Source of the DNA: Pseudoselenomonas ruminantium
Lineage (GTDB): Bacteria > Bacillota > Negativicutes > Selenomonadales > Selenomonadaceae
Direction: 5' to 3'
Length of the DNA: 64,000 nt
Assembly: GCA_015058655.1 (NCBI GenBank)
Contig: SVBX01000002.1
Coordinates: 62,001-126,000 of the forward strand
Both the position numbers and the translations under genes were made by a program. Of this stretch, positions 35,052 through 43,708 are shown piece by piece. Each line of letters starts with the position of its first letter. Position 1 is the stretch's first letter. The notes under the pieces were generated by a model, which made no database searches, was not told where the DNA came from, and was given only the letters and a program-made list of their open reading frames with translations.

Positions 35052-36333
35052 GACCGCTCCTGTGGACGTGCGGGAGCGTTTTTCCCTTTCCAAGGGAGCC
35101 GTGCGCCAGGGCCTTATGAATATGTCAGAGTATGAGGGCATAGCTGAGCTGGTGGTGCTCTCTACCTGCAACCGCAGCGAGATTTATGCGGTGGTGGATG
35201 ATGCTGCCTCAGATGAGGCCACCCTCAAGCAGTTCCTCTTTGACCTGACAGGCAATGAGGAAGACATTGACGAGTACCTTTATGAATATGTGGACGAGGA
35301 ATGCATCAGGCACCTCTTTATGGTGGCTTCCAGCCTTGACTCGCTGGTGCTGGGAGAGGGGCAGATCCTCTCCCAGGTGAAGGAGGCCTATGCTCTTGCC
35401 CGGGAAGCCGGCACTACCAGTACTGTCATCAATACCCTGTTCCACCGGGCTATTGCCACGGGCAAGCGGGTGAGGACGGAGACCCGCATTGCCTACAACT
35501 CCGTGTCTGTCAGCTATGCGGCTGTGGAGTTGGCCCGTCAGGAACTGGGGAACCTTGAGGGAGCCGGAGCCCTGATTTTCGGTGCGGGCAAGATGGCAGA
35601 GCTTACCGCTCAGCATCTGGTGGCCCGTGGGGTGAAAAAAATCATGGTGGCCAACCGCCATCTGGACAAAGCTGAGGCACTGGCTGCCGAGTTCAGTGGG
35701 GAAGCGGTGCCTTGGGATCAGGCCATGCGCAGGGCGGTGGAGGCAGATGTGATTGTCACTTCCACCGGTGCCCCCCACTATGTGGTGAAGCCCTGGGAGA
35801 CACAGCAGCTCATGGCCAAAAGAAAAGGCCGTCCTCTGTTCTTCATTGACATTGCTGTGCCCAGGGATGTTGACCCGGAAGTGGCAAACATCAAGGGAGT
35901 TACCCTCTATAACATAGATTCCCTCGAAGCAGTGGTGGATGAGCATGTGGAGGAACGCCGCCAGGAGGCCAAGGCTGCTTACAGTATCGTGGAGGAGGAA
36001 GTGGCCTCCATCGAGAAGCGGTTCCGGTATCTTTCCTTCCAGCCCATCATGGCTCTGCTGTCCAGCCGCTGCGAGCGCATCCGCGAGCGTGAGGTGCGCC
36101 GTTCTGCTTCCAAGCTGCCGGAGCTCACGGAGGGCGAGTGGCGACAGGTGGAGCATATGAGCCGCATGATCGTGCGGAAAATCCTCCGCATGCCCATGAT
36201 GAAGCTGACGGCTTCGGCGGGCACGGAGCAGGAGGAGTTTTACACGGAGGCCATGCGGGCCCTTTTCAAGCTGGATACCATAGGAGAGACCAAGAGTGAG
36301 GAAAAAGATAGTTATCGGTACGCGCAGCAGTAA
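35020..36333 (+). CDS. hemA: Glutamyl-tRNA reductase
   Basis: A 437-residue enzyme that reduces glutamyl-tRNA(Glu) to glutamate-1-semialdehyde, the first step of the C5 heme pathway. Features: GLNHKTAPVDVRE, catalytic Cys in LSTCNRSEIYA (about 50), GEGQILSQVKEAYALA, the NADPH motif GAGKMAEL, and a C-terminal dimerisation helix. ATG 35020 is used; ATG 35032 is also possible. It overlaps both neighbours, consistent with coupled translation. Confidence 0.95.
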   Translation: MQLLMLGLNHKTAPVDVRERFSLSKGAVRQGLMNMSEYEGIAELVVLSTCNRSEIYAVVDDAASDEATLKQFLFDLTGNEEDIDEYLYEYVDEECIRHLFMVASSLDSLVLGEGQILSQVKEAYALAREAGTTSTVINTLFHRAIATGKRVRTETRIAYNSVSVSYAAVELARQELGNLEGAGALIFGAGKMAELTAQHLVARGVKKIMVANRHLDKAEALAAEFSGEAVPWDQAMRRAVEADVIVTSTGAPHYVVKPWETQQLMAKRKGRPLFFIDIAVPRDVDPEVANIKGVTLYNIDSLEAVVDEHVEERRQEAKAAYSIVEEEVASIEKRFRYLSFQPIMALLSSRCERIREREVRRSASKLPELTEGEWRQVEHMSRMIVRKILRMPMMKLTASAGTEQEEFYTEAMRALFKLDTIGETKSEEKDSYRYAQQ

Positions 36334-37231
36334 GCTGGCTCTTTGGCAGGCGGGCTTCGTGGCGGAATGTCTGAAAGAAGAATATCCCGGCCTTGAGGTG
36401 GAAATGAAGCTCATGACCACCAAGGGTGACAAGATTCTGGATGCCCCCCTGGCAAAAATCGGGGGCAAGGGCCTCTTTACCAAGGAACTGGAGCAGGAAA
36501 TGCTGGAGGGGGGCATAGACTTGGCTGTGCACAGCCTGAAGGATATGCCCACGGAAGTTCCCGAGGGGCTTGTCATCGCGGCCATTACCAAGCGGGCTGA
36601 CCCCGGCGATGCCGTGGTCAGCCTTAAATACGGCCATTTTGCGGACTTGCCCCAGGGGGCCAAGGTTGGCACCTCCAGTCTCAGGCGCAAGGCTCAGCTG
36701 CTTCATGCCCGTCCTGACCTCAATATCCAAGATTTGCGTGGCAATGTGAACACCCGCTTGCGGAAGCTGGAAGAGGAGAACTTCGATGCCATCGTGCTGG
36801 CGGTGGCAGGACTGACCAGGCTGGGCTTCAAGGACAGGATTGCCGAGGTTATGCCCCGTGAAATCATGCTGCCTGCTGTGGGGCAGGGGGCTTTGGCCAT
36901 CGAGGCCAGGGGCGATGACACAGAAATCCTTGAGACGATATCCTTCCTAAATGATGAGGATATGGTGGCCTGCGCCAAGGGGGAAAGAGCTTTCCTGGCC
37001 AAGGTGGAGGGCGGCTGCCAGGTGCCTGTGGGGGTCTATGGCTCCGTGGAGCAGGACGAGCTGCAGTTGGAGGCGGTGATTGCCTCCCTGGACGGTGCCC
37101 GCTTGTACCGTGACAGGCTGACAGGAAATAAGAGCGAAGCCGAGGAACTGGGCGGCGAACTGGCTGAGAAGCTGCTGGCTGCCGGGGGACTGGAAATCAT
37201 GCAGGAATTGGGACTGCTTTTGGATAGATAA
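36296..37231 (+). CDS. hemC: Porphobilinogen deaminase (hydroxymethylbilane synthase)
   Basis: A 311-residue enzyme joining four porphobilinogens into hydroxymethylbilane. Motifs: GTRSSKLALWQ, KGLFTKELE, HSLKDMPTE, and the cofactor-binding Cys in EGGCQVPVGVYG (about 240). The GTG start at 36296 lies 38 nt inside hemA; GGAGAG precedes it. It is full length. Confidence 0.95.
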   Translation: MRKKIVIGTRSSKLALWQAGFVAECLKEEYPGLEVEMKLMTTKGDKILDAPLAKIGGKGLFTKELEQEMLEGGIDLAVHSLKDMPTEVPEGLVIAAITKRADPGDAVVSLKYGHFADLPQGAKVGTSSLRRKAQLLHARPDLNIQDLRGNVNTRLRKLEEENFDAIVLAVAGLTRLGFKDRIAEVMPREIMLPAVGQGALAIEARGDDTEILETISFLNDEDMVACAKGERAFLAKVEGGCQVPVGVYGSVEQDELQLEAVIASLDGARLYRDRLTGNKSEAEELGGELAEKLLAAGGLEIMQELGLLLDR

Positions 37232-37243
37232 GGAGTTTTGGCT

Positions 37244-38764
37244 ATGGCAGGAATGGTGTATTTGGTAGGGGCGGGCCCCGGAGATTACAGGCTCATCAGC
37301 CTCAAGGCAGTGGATTGCCTGAAGTGTGCGGAAGTGGTGGTCTATGACAGGCTGGCAGACCCCCGCATTTTGCAGTGGGCGCCTGAGGATGCCGAGTATA
37401 TCTATGTGGGCAAGGCTTCCAGCAACCACACCATGAAGCAGGAAGACATCAATCAGCTGCTGGTGGACAAGGCTAAAGAGGGCAAGGTTGTCGTGCGGCT
37501 GAAGGGGGGCGATCCCTTTGTGTTCGGACGGGGCGGGGAGGAAGCCCTGCTGCTGCGGGAGAACCATCTGCCCTTTGAAATCGTGCCGGGAATCACCTCA
37601 GCTATTTCCGTGCCTGCCTATGCAGGCATTCCTGTGACCCATCGGGCAGTGGCTACTTCCTTTGCAGTGGTGACGGGGCATGAAGACCCCACCAAGGGTG
37701 GCTCCAATATGCGGTGGGACAAGCTCTCCATGGGCGTGGATACGCTGGTGTTCCTCATGGGCGTGGCCAATCTGCCCCATATCACCGAGGAACTGATGAA
37801 AAATGGGCGTCCTGCGGATACCCCGGCGGCAGTAATCCGCTGGGGCACCAAGGCGGAGCAGCGGGTGCTGGAAACCACCGTGGGCGCGGCGGCTGAAGAT
37901 GTGGCAAAGGCCGGGCTGAAGCCTCCCGCCATCTTTATTGTGGGCGAAGTGGTAAAGCTGCGCGAAAGCCTCAAGTGGTTCGATGACCTTGAATACCGTC
38001 CGCTATTCGGCAAGACTGTGCTGGTGACCCGAGCCAGGAGCCAGGCTTCCAAGCTGACGGCAGCCTTGGAGGCCCTGGGGGCGGGAGTGATTGAGGCTCC
38101 CGCCATCGAGCTCAAGGCTCCGGAGGATAACTACAAGGCATTGGACGAAGCTATCTCCCATGTGCAGGATTACCATTGGCTGATTTTCACCAGCACTAAT
38201 GGAGTGGAACATTTCTTCAATCGTCTGTTTAGTGCCGGCAAAGATGCCCGCGCGCTGGGCTTTGCCAAGGTGGCTGCTATTGGTTCAGCCACGGCGGGGA
38301 AATTGTTGGAATATGGAATCAAGGCAGATGTGGTGCCTCAGGAGTTCAGGGCCGAGGGGGTATGGGAAGCCCTCAAGGGCAAGTTGCCTCCCCATGCCAA
38401 GATACTCCTGCCTCGCGCCCAGGAGGCCAGGGAAGTCCTGCCGGAGAAACTGCGGGAGCAGGGGCATACGGTGGATGTAGCTCCCGTGTACCAGACAGTG
38501 ACGGCAGAAAGCAATGCTGAGGAACTGAAGGCGAAGCTGGCAGCCGATGAGATCGACTTGGTGACTTTCACCAGTTCCTCTACGGTGATTAATCTGCTGA
38601 AGCTTATTGGGGGCAAGGAATTGCTCAATGGCGTGAAGCTGGCTTGCATCGGCCCTGTAACGGCAGAGACCGCCAGGAATAATGGGTTGGAGCCGGATAT
38701 GGAAGCGGAAGAATACACCATCAATGGGTTGGTAAAAGTTATTAGCGATTATTTCAAGTCGTGA
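37244..38764 (+). CDS. cobA-hemD: Uroporphyrinogen-III methyltransferase / uroporphyrinogen-III synthase fusion
   Basis: A 506-residue bifunctional protein. Residues 1-245 are SUMT (VYLVGAGPGDYRLISLKA, VVRLKGGDPFVFGRGGEE), which methylates urogen III to precorrin-2. Residues about 250-506 are urogen III synthase (TVLVTRARSQASKL, LIFTSTNGVEHF, DLVTFTSSSTVINLL). The fusion couples closure of the ring to its diversion to siroheme or cobalamin, and is common in Firmicutes. ATG 37244 has GGAG eight bases upstream. Confidence 0.95.
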   Translation: MAGMVYLVGAGPGDYRLISLKAVDCLKCAEVVVYDRLADPRILQWAPEDAEYIYVGKASSNHTMKQEDINQLLVDKAKEGKVVVRLKGGDPFVFGRGGEEALLLRENHLPFEIVPGITSAISVPAYAGIPVTHRAVATSFAVVTGHEDPTKGGSNMRWDKLSMGVDTLVFLMGVANLPHITEELMKNGRPADTPAAVIRWGTKAEQRVLETTVGAAAEDVAKAGLKPPAIFIVGEVVKLRESLKWFDDLEYRPLFGKTVLVTRARSQASKLTAALEALGAGVIEAPAIELKAPEDNYKALDEAISHVQDYHWLIFTSTNGVEHFFNRLFSAGKDARALGFAKVAAIGSATAGKLLEYGIKADVVPQEFRAEGVWEALKGKLPPHAKILLPRAQEAREVLPEKLREQGHTVDVAPVYQTVTAESNAEELKAKLAADEIDLVTFTSSSTVINLLKLIGGKELLNGVKLACIGPVTAETARNNGLEPDMEAEEYTINGLVKVISDYFKS

Positions 38765-38770
38765 TGCCAT

Positions 38771-38840
38771 GCCTTCCCCTTGAGGGGAAGGTGCCCCGAC
38801 AGGGGCGGATGAGGTGGCACTGCGAAGCTAATCTGCCTCA
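38771..38840 (+). repeat. Inverted, diverged copy of the GGGGAAGG palindromic repeat
   Basis: CCTTCCCCTTGAGGGGAAGG at the left, then GGATGAGGTGGCA, resembles the reverse complement of the unit at 38841-38980 but differs in the middle. It can pair with the following direct copies into a long hairpin between hemD and hemB. Confidence 0.75.
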
Positions 38841-38980
38841 TCCGTAGAATTTACACCTCATCCGTCAGTCCTTCGGACTGCCACCTTCCCCTCAAGGGGA
38901 AGGCTTTTATTCCGTAGAATTTACACCTCATCCGTCAGTCCTTCGGACTGCCACCTTCCCCTCAAGGGGAAGGCTTTTAT
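38841..38980 (+). repeat. Exact 70-bp tandem duplication of a palindromic repeat
   Basis: Bases 38841-38910 and 38911-38980 are identical. Each unit holds CATCCGTCAGTCC-TTCG-GGACTG and the palindrome CCTTCCCCTCAAGGGGAAGG. It belongs to the interspersed repeat family often seen in Firmicutes. A coding copy is at 58860-58912. It occupies most of the hemD-hemB gap, leaving only about 20 nt before the hemB start. Confidence 0.92.
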
Positions 38981-38999
38981 TTAGAAAGGAAGCCATACT

Positions 39000-39986
39000 A
39001 TGCTCAATCAGGTACTGCGGCCTCGCCGCATGCGTATTTCCAAGAATCTCCGCGCCATGGTGCGGGAGACCAGCCTTTCTGTGAAGGATTTCATCTATCC
39101 CCTGTTTTTGGTGCCGGGAACTAATGTAAGGGAGGAGATTCCCTCCATGCCCGGCTGCTACCATCTGTCCGTGGATCAGGCAGTAGAGGAGGCCAAACTG
39201 GTGGCTTCACTGGGGATTCCGGCGGTGGAGGTCTTTGGCATTCCCGAGTACAAGGACGAGATTGGTTCCTCGGCCTGGGATATGACCAGCCCTGTGCAGC
39301 GGGCCATTGTGGCCATCAAGAAGGAAGTGCCGGAGCTGGTGATCATCGGTGATGTGTGCCTTTGCGAGTATACCAGCCACGGCCACTGCGGTCAGCTTTG
39401 TGGCCATTATGTGGACAATGATGCCACCTTGAAGCATCTGCAGAAGGTGGCAGTGAGCCAGGCTGAGGCCGGGGCGGACATTGTGGCCCCCTCGGATATG
39501 ATGGACGGCAGGGTGGCGGCCATCCGCGAGGCTCTGGATGAGAAGGGCTATATCAACACCGCCATCATGAGCTATGCCATCAAATATGCTTCCGGTTATT
39601 ACGGCCCCTTCCGTGATGCAGCCGACAGCGCTCCCCAGTTCGGTGACCGCCGCCAGTATCAGATGGACCCCGCCAACCGTCGGGAGGCCATGAAGGAACT
39701 GGCGCTGGATATGGCCGAGGGGGCGGATATGATTATCGTGAAGCCCGCTCTGGCCTATCTGGACATTGTGAAAGAGGCCAAGGAAAAGTGTGACCTGCCG
39801 CTGGTGACATACAATGTCAGCGGCGAGTATGCCATGGTGAAGGCTGCTGCCGCTAATGGCTGGATTGACGAGCCCCGCATTGTGCTGGAATCCTTGAACT
39901 GCATGAAGCGGGCAGGCGCAGAGATGATCATCACCTATCATGCCCTTGATGCTGCCCGCTGGCTGGAGCAGGGAATTGTCTACTGA
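39000..39986 (+). CDS. hemB: Delta-aminolevulinic acid dehydratase (porphobilinogen synthase)
   Basis: A 328-residue enzyme that condenses two 5-aminolevulinate molecules to porphobilinogen. Zinc-binding Cys residues lie in DVCLCEYTSHGHCG (about 118-130), the Schiff-base lysines in MSYAIKYASGYYGPFRDA and MIIVKPALAYLD. The Cys-rich metal site marks it as the zinc-dependent type. AAAGGA precedes ATG 39000. Confidence 0.95.
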   Translation: MLNQVLRPRRMRISKNLRAMVRETSLSVKDFIYPLFLVPGTNVREEIPSMPGCYHLSVDQAVEEAKLVASLGIPAVEVFGIPEYKDEIGSSAWDMTSPVQRAIVAIKKEVPELVIIGDVCLCEYTSHGHCGQLCGHYVDNDATLKHLQKVAVSQAEAGADIVAPSDMMDGRVAAIREALDEKGYINTAIMSYAIKYASGYYGPFRDAADSAPQFGDRRQYQMDPANRREAMKELALDMAEGADMIIVKPALAYLDIVKEAKEKCDLPLVTYNVSGEYAMVKAAAANGWIDEPRIVLESLNCMKRAGAEMIITYHALDAARWLEQGIVY

Positions 39987-40041
39987 CAGGTAATTGAAAC
40001 CGAGCTGTAAATATGTTAAAATACATATAACGAGGAACAAG

Positions 40042-40164
40042 GTATACATCACCTCTATAGGTGGGAGTGCAAACTACTAACATGTGGCGAGCTAATATTT
40101 CCTGCCTCGTTGAAACGCTAAGAGGAAGTTTTGCCTACGGCAAAACCGGAACAATGGCGTTATA
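40042..40164 (+). repeat. Structured intergenic repeat, copy B
   Basis: Second near-full copy of the element at 22346-22471: hairpin CACC-TCTATA-GGTG, then AAACTACTAAC, GGCGAGCTAATAT, GCCTCGTTGAAACGC, the TTTTGCC/GGCAAAA hairpin and AATGGCGTTATA. AACGC near the middle pairs with GCGTT at the end, where copy A has AACAC/GTGTT, a compensatory change that supports an RNA or single-strand DNA structure. It is followed by two further hairpins (next entry). Confidence 0.75.
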
Positions 40165-40169
40165 GAAAA

Positions 40170-40218
40170 AGCCTCCTGCTGCGAACAGGAGGCGGGCTAC
40201 TGGTAAACGGCTAGCCCT
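40170..40218 (+). terminator. Tandem hairpins downstream of copy B
   Basis: GCCTCCTG-N7-CAGGAGGC, followed at once by GGGCTA-N12-TAGCCC and CTCTTT. They could end transcription of the hemB segment or of a small RNA from copy B. Confidence 0.5.
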
Positions 40219-40250
40219 CTTTACCTTTTTACAATTACACTATAAAGAGT

Positions 40251-40290
40251 AACCGCCCAGGTTTTGAAGGCTGTAGGGCGGTTATTTCTT
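40251..40290. terminator. Hairpin at the 3' end of the candidate type I toxin gene
   Basis: AACCGCCC-N17-GGGCGGTT. On the minus strand it lies immediately after the peptide stop codon and would end its mRNA (followed by ACTCTTTAT). On the plus strand it is followed by ATTTCTTT. Confidence 0.6.
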
Positions 40291-40353
40291 TCTGTTATTG
40301 ACAGCGAGGATAATCAGCAAAATCAGCAATAGCTGAAGTGTCGTATTGTCCAT
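40282..40353 (-). CDS. Candidate type I toxin: 23-residue hydrophobic peptide
   Basis: ATG 40353 (minus) has an excellent GGGAGGTGA ribosome-binding site. The 23-residue product starts MDNTTLQLLLILLIIL and ends AVNNRKK: a single hydrophobic helix with a basic tail, as in known type I toxins. The minus-strand mRNA has its own promoter (40444-40473) and a 3' hairpin. Its 5' leader (40415-40425, GTAGGCGGTTA on the minus strand) is complementary, with one bulge, to its 3' end (40273-40284). Long-distance 5'-3' pairing of this kind silences toxin mRNAs in known type I systems. No toxicity is shown. Confidence 0.6.
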   Translation of the reverse strand: MDNTTLQLLLILLIILAVNNRKK

Positions 40354-40443
40354 GCTATCACCTCCCGTCTGCCGATCGACCACGCGCTTTTAACGCCAGC
40401 TTTGATGAGAGGACTAACCGCCTACCGTTTTGTAGCTTGGAAA

Positions 40444-40473
40444 AGTATACCATATGAACCCTGAAAAGGGCAA
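40444..40473 (-). promoter_or_regulatory. Promoter of the small hydrophobic peptide mRNA
   Basis: Minus strand: TTGCCC, 18-base spacer, TATACT. It predicts an 80-nt leader and a transcript of about 180 nt. It lies within the region upstream of hemL and is divergent from it. Confidence 0.6.
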
Positions 40474-40502
40474 ACTTTCTATTGATAAGGAGTGGCCTGT
40501 AT

Positions 40503-41822
40503 ATGCTGAACTTGTCTAAATCTCTTGAAGCCTTTGAAGAAGCGAAGAACCTGATGCCCGGCGGGGTGAACAGCCCTGTGCGCTCCTACAGGAGCGTTGA
40601 TTGCAATCCTCCCTTCATTGCTCGGGCCGAGGGGGACAAGATTTACGATATTGACGGCAACGAGTATATAGACTATGTGGGCTCTTGGGGCCCCATGGTG
40701 GTGGGCCATGCCCATCCCCAGGTAGTGAAGGCTTTGCAGGAGGCGGCTGCCCGCGGTACCAGCTATGGCGCTCCCACGGTGATTGAGAGCGAATTGGCGA
40801 AGCTGGTGCAGTCTGTCTATCCCTCTATGGAAATGCTCCGCATGGTGAACTCCGGCACGGAGGCCACCATGAGCGCCCTGCGCCTGGCCCGTGGCTATAC
40901 GGGCAGGGAAAAGATTCTCAAGTTCATCGGCTGTTACCACGGTCACAGCGACAGCCTGCTGGTGAGCGCCGGCAGCGGCATGGCCACCTTCGGCGTGCCC
41001 AGCTCTCCCGGTGTCACCAAGGGAACGGCGGCAGATACCATCACCATTCCCTACAACGATGAAGAAGCCTTCAAGGAAATCATGGAAAAGTGCGGTGACG
41101 AGATTGCCGCCGTTATCGTGGAGCCGGTGGCGGGCAATATGGGCTGCATCCCGCCCAAGCAGGGCTATTTGCGCCTTTTGCGTAAGCTCACGGAGGAGCA
41201 CGGCACCCTGCTGATTTTCGATGAGGTCATGTGCGGCTTCCGCGCTTCGCTGGGCGGTGCTCAGGCGGCCTATGGCATTGTGCCTGACCTGACCTGCCTG
41301 GGCAAGATCATCGGCGGCGGCCTGCCGGTGGCGGCTTACGGCGGCAGGCGGGATATCATGGCCAAGGTTTCTCCCTCCGGTCCTGTATACCAGGCGGGCA
41401 CCCTCTCCGGCAATCCCCTGGCCATGACGGCTGGCCTGGAGACGCTCAAAATCATTACTGTCGAGCCGGAAGCAGGGGAGCCGGACTATAGCAGAAAGCT
41501 TACCTTGAAGACCAAGAAGCTGCTGCTGGGCTGGCAGGAAAAGGCCAGGGAGGCAGGTGTGACCATCCAGGCCCATCAGGCAGGCTCCATGTTTGGCATC
41601 TTCTTCAGCGAGAGGGAAGTCTATGACTACGCCGATGCAGAAGCCGCCGATCAGGACGCCTTCAAGGTCTGGTTCAAGGCCATGCTGGAGCAGGGCATCT
41701 ATCTGGCTCCCTCCCAATTCGAGACACTCTTTATGAGCGGCGCTCACAGCGATGAGGATATTGACCTTACCATCGAAGCAGCAGGCAAGGCCTTCGCTGC
41801 GGTGGCAGAGATGAAGAAATAA
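40503..41822 (+). CDS. hemL: Glutamate-1-semialdehyde 2,1-aminomutase
   Basis: A 439-residue PLP enzyme that makes 5-aminolevulinate from glutamate-1-semialdehyde, the step after HemA. Features: [45 protein letters not shown], and the PLP Lys in [20 protein letters not shown] 40503 has AAGGAG about ten bases upstream; the TTG at 40482 is rejected. It is separated from hemB by 517 nt holding repeat B and the peptide gene, so it probably has its own promoter. Confidence 0.95.
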   Translation: MLNLSKSLEAFEEAKNLMPGGVNSPVRSYRSVDCNPPFIARAEGDKIYDIDGNEYIDYVGSWGPMVVGHAHPQVVKALQEAAARGTSYGAPTVIESELAKLVQSVYPSMEMLRMVNSGTEATMSALRLARGYTGREKILKFIGCYHGHSDSLLVSAGSGMATFGVPSSPGVTKGTAADTITIPYNDEEAFKEIMEKCGDEIAAVIVEPVAGNMGCIPPKQGYLRLLRKLTEEHGTLLIFDEVMCGFRASLGGAQAAYGIVPDLTCLGKIIGGGLPVAAYGGRRDIMAKVSPSGPVYQAGTLSGNPLAMTAGLETLKIITVEPEAGEPDYSRKLTLKTKKLLLGWQEKAREAGVTIQAHQAGSMFGIFFSEREVYDYADAEAADQDAFKVWFKAMLEQGIYLAPSQFETLFMSGAHSDEDIDLTIEAAGKAFAAVAEMKK

Positions 41823-41883
41823 GCAGGTTCGTTTCTTTTTACGCCGCTGTTGAGGCGTCATGTTCGATATTGCATGCTGTTAT

Positions 41884-41946
41884 GATTCCCACTGCAAGCA
41901 GGAAAAAACATTCCGTTTGACGAATGAAGCTGGCAGTGGGATTTTC
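41884..41946 (+). terminator. Terminator of hemL
   Basis: ATTCCCACTGC pairs with GCAGTGGGAT (one bulged T), with an inner CATTC/GAATG hairpin, followed by TTTTC. Confidence 0.65.
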
Positions 41947-41976
41947 GTATGCCTGGAAGCGTGGTGATTGAGGGGT

Positions 41977-43590
41977 ATGATGATAGGAAAAGCTCCCAGC
42001 TTTATGCTGACGAAGGAAAACTTTGGACATGAACAGGGCAAAATTGAAAAAAAACTCTTGCAGATGGGCATAGAGCATGCGGCTGTCATGCGTTCCAGTA
42101 TCCTGCTGGAGGATATCTGCTACCGTCTTTTTGAGCATAAGAGCAAGGAGGTGAAAGTGGCAATAAAGCGTCGCTTTGGCGCGGTGAGCTTGCTTTTGCA
42201 GTCAGAGGGAGAGGCGTATAATCCTCTGATTGAGGAGAATTCCTGGACAGAGGAAGATGTGGACTATTTCCGTAACATTGTCCTGACCAGCAATCGTGAG
42301 TGGCTGGGGTATTCCCGCCGGAACGGCAAAAACTGCCTTTCCATACAGGTTCGCAAGGACAAGAAGAAGCAGGTGCGCTATACCCTGCTGGGCATGTTCC
42401 TGGGACTTATTGTTGGTTCTGTGCTTGAGGAAGTGCTCTCGCCGGAAATTGTAAGCATGATTGATACTTATGCGCTGCGCAGCGTTCGCACCATGTTCCT
42501 GAATGCCATGAACATGATGCTGGCGCCGGTGGTGCTCTTTTCCATTATGGCAGGCATCATGAATCTTTCCAATGCTTCGGAAGTGGGGAAACTGGGGCGG
42601 TATATGATGTGCCTGTATCTGGCGACTTCTCTGTGCGCCGCTGGCGCAGCGCTCTTTCTGGGCATCCATATCTTTTCAGGGGAATTTGTGCAGATAGGGA
42701 CAGCCGGAGATACCGCCGCAGCCCATGTGTCGCTGCTTGATATGCTGGTAGGCATTGTGCCGCATCAGTTTGTTGAGCCGGTGATATCCGGCAATATGCT
42801 GCAGGTTATTTTTTTGGCGTTGCTTTTTGGCCTGACCATAAACAGCATGGGGGAAAAAGCGCGTCCTTTGATTGATATCGTGAATTCCATGGACACTCTC
42901 TGCCTGAGGGTGATAAGGACTATCGTGCAGCTGGTTCCCTTGGTGGCTTTCCTTTCTATGGCCTCCCTTGTTTTCCAGGTGGGGCTGGAGTCGCTGTGGG
43001 CTTTTATGCAGGCGCTGGTTGCCCAAGGGCTGGTGCTGGTCTTTATGATGGCAGTGTACGGTGTTTTGGTGGCTGGGGTTGGACACCTCTCGCCCTGGAT
43101 ATTTTTGAAAAAGCTGATAGGTTTCCTGCCTTTGCCGGCATCTATGGGCAGTACGAATGCTGCCATGCCCTTTTCCATGGAGTTATGCGTCAAGCGCCTG
43201 GGGGTGCAGGAACAGCTGGCAGGTTTTGCCATCCCCCTTGGCGCATCGGTGAAGATGGATGGCAATTGTGCTTTCCTTATCCTGCAAAGCATTATGCTGG
43301 CCAAGCTGTACGGCATTGAAATAAGTTCAGGCTTCCTGATGACGCTGGCGCTTACTTCTGTGGCCTTGTCTTTCGGTTCGCCGGGCGTGACGGGAGGGGC
43401 GGTCATATGCCTGGCTTCGGTGGCTGTGTCCGTGGGAATTCCCATAGAGGCTATCGGCATGGTGCTGTCTGTGGATCCGCTGGTTTCTATGCTGCGGACC
43501 CCGCTCAATTCCGCAGGGGGCATCGCTGCTGCCTTGCTGTTGGCCAGGCATGAGAATGCTGTTGATGAGTCGGTTTATAGGGCAGATTAA
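41977..43590 (+). CDS. Dicarboxylate/amino acid:cation symporter with N-terminal RsbW-like ATPase domain
   Basis: A 537-residue fusion. Residues about 1-130 resemble the histidine-kinase-type ATPase fold of anti-sigma kinases: an N-box-like SILLEDICYRLFEH, a VSLLLQSEGEAYNPL strand/G1-like segment (compare G-x-FNP in RsbW), and NGKNCLSIQV as the last strand; the glycine-rich lid is short or absent. Residues about 135-525 are a DAACS (GltP-type) transporter with about eight helices, MASLV-type hairpins and KMDGNCAFLIL. Start is uncertain: ATG 41977 or 41980 after AGGGG. A STAS protein follows at 43709, suggesting partner-switch control of transport. Confidence 0.78.
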   Translation: MMIGKAPSFMLTKENFGHEQGKIEKKLLQMGIEHAAVMRSSILLEDICYRLFEHKSKEVKVAIKRRFGAVSLLLQSEGEAYNPLIEENSWTEEDVDYFRNIVLTSNREWLGYSRRNGKNCLSIQVRKDKKKQVRYTLLGMFLGLIVGSVLEEVLSPEIVSMIDTYALRSVRTMFLNAMNMMLAPVVLFSIMAGIMNLSNASEVGKLGRYMMCLYLATSLCAAGAALFLGIHIFSGEFVQIGTAGDTAAAHVSLLDMLVGIVPHQFVEPVISGNMLQVIFLALLFGLTINSMGEKARPLIDIVNSMDTLCLRVIRTIVQLVPLVAFLSMASLVFQVGLESLWAFMQALVAQGLVLVFMMAVYGVLVAGVGHLSPWIFLKKLIGFLPLPASMGSTNAAMPFSMELCVKRLGVQEQLAGFAIPLGASVKMDGNCAFLILQSIMLAKLYGIEISSGFLMTLALTSVALSFGSPGVTGGAVICLASVAVSVGIPIEAIGMVLSVDPLVSMLRTPLNSAGGIAAALLLARHENAVDESVYRAD

Positions 43591-43618
43591 AGCGCTTTAT
43601 TGGCATGTGAGCAAAAAA

Positions 43619-43646
43619 TTGACATATTTTTAGAAGGAAATAAAAT
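43619..43646 (+). promoter_or_regulatory. Promoter of the STAS gene
   Basis: TTGACA, 16-base spacer, TAAAAT, 63 bp upstream of the STAS start, in the gap after the symporter. Confidence 0.6.
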
Positions 43647-43708
43647 GCCCGTGTAGAATAAGACAGGTAAGATGGAAGGCAATGATAATGCGTCAAGGGG
43701 GAATCGAT

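Noticed and set aside
38771-38980. Possible CRISPR array from repeated units between hemD and hemB
   Set aside because: The two 70-bp units are directly adjacent without spacers, and no cas gene is present.
41840-41857. Short ACGCC/GGCGT hairpin just after hemL
   Set aside because: It has no T-run; the longer hairpin at 41884-41946 is the better terminator.
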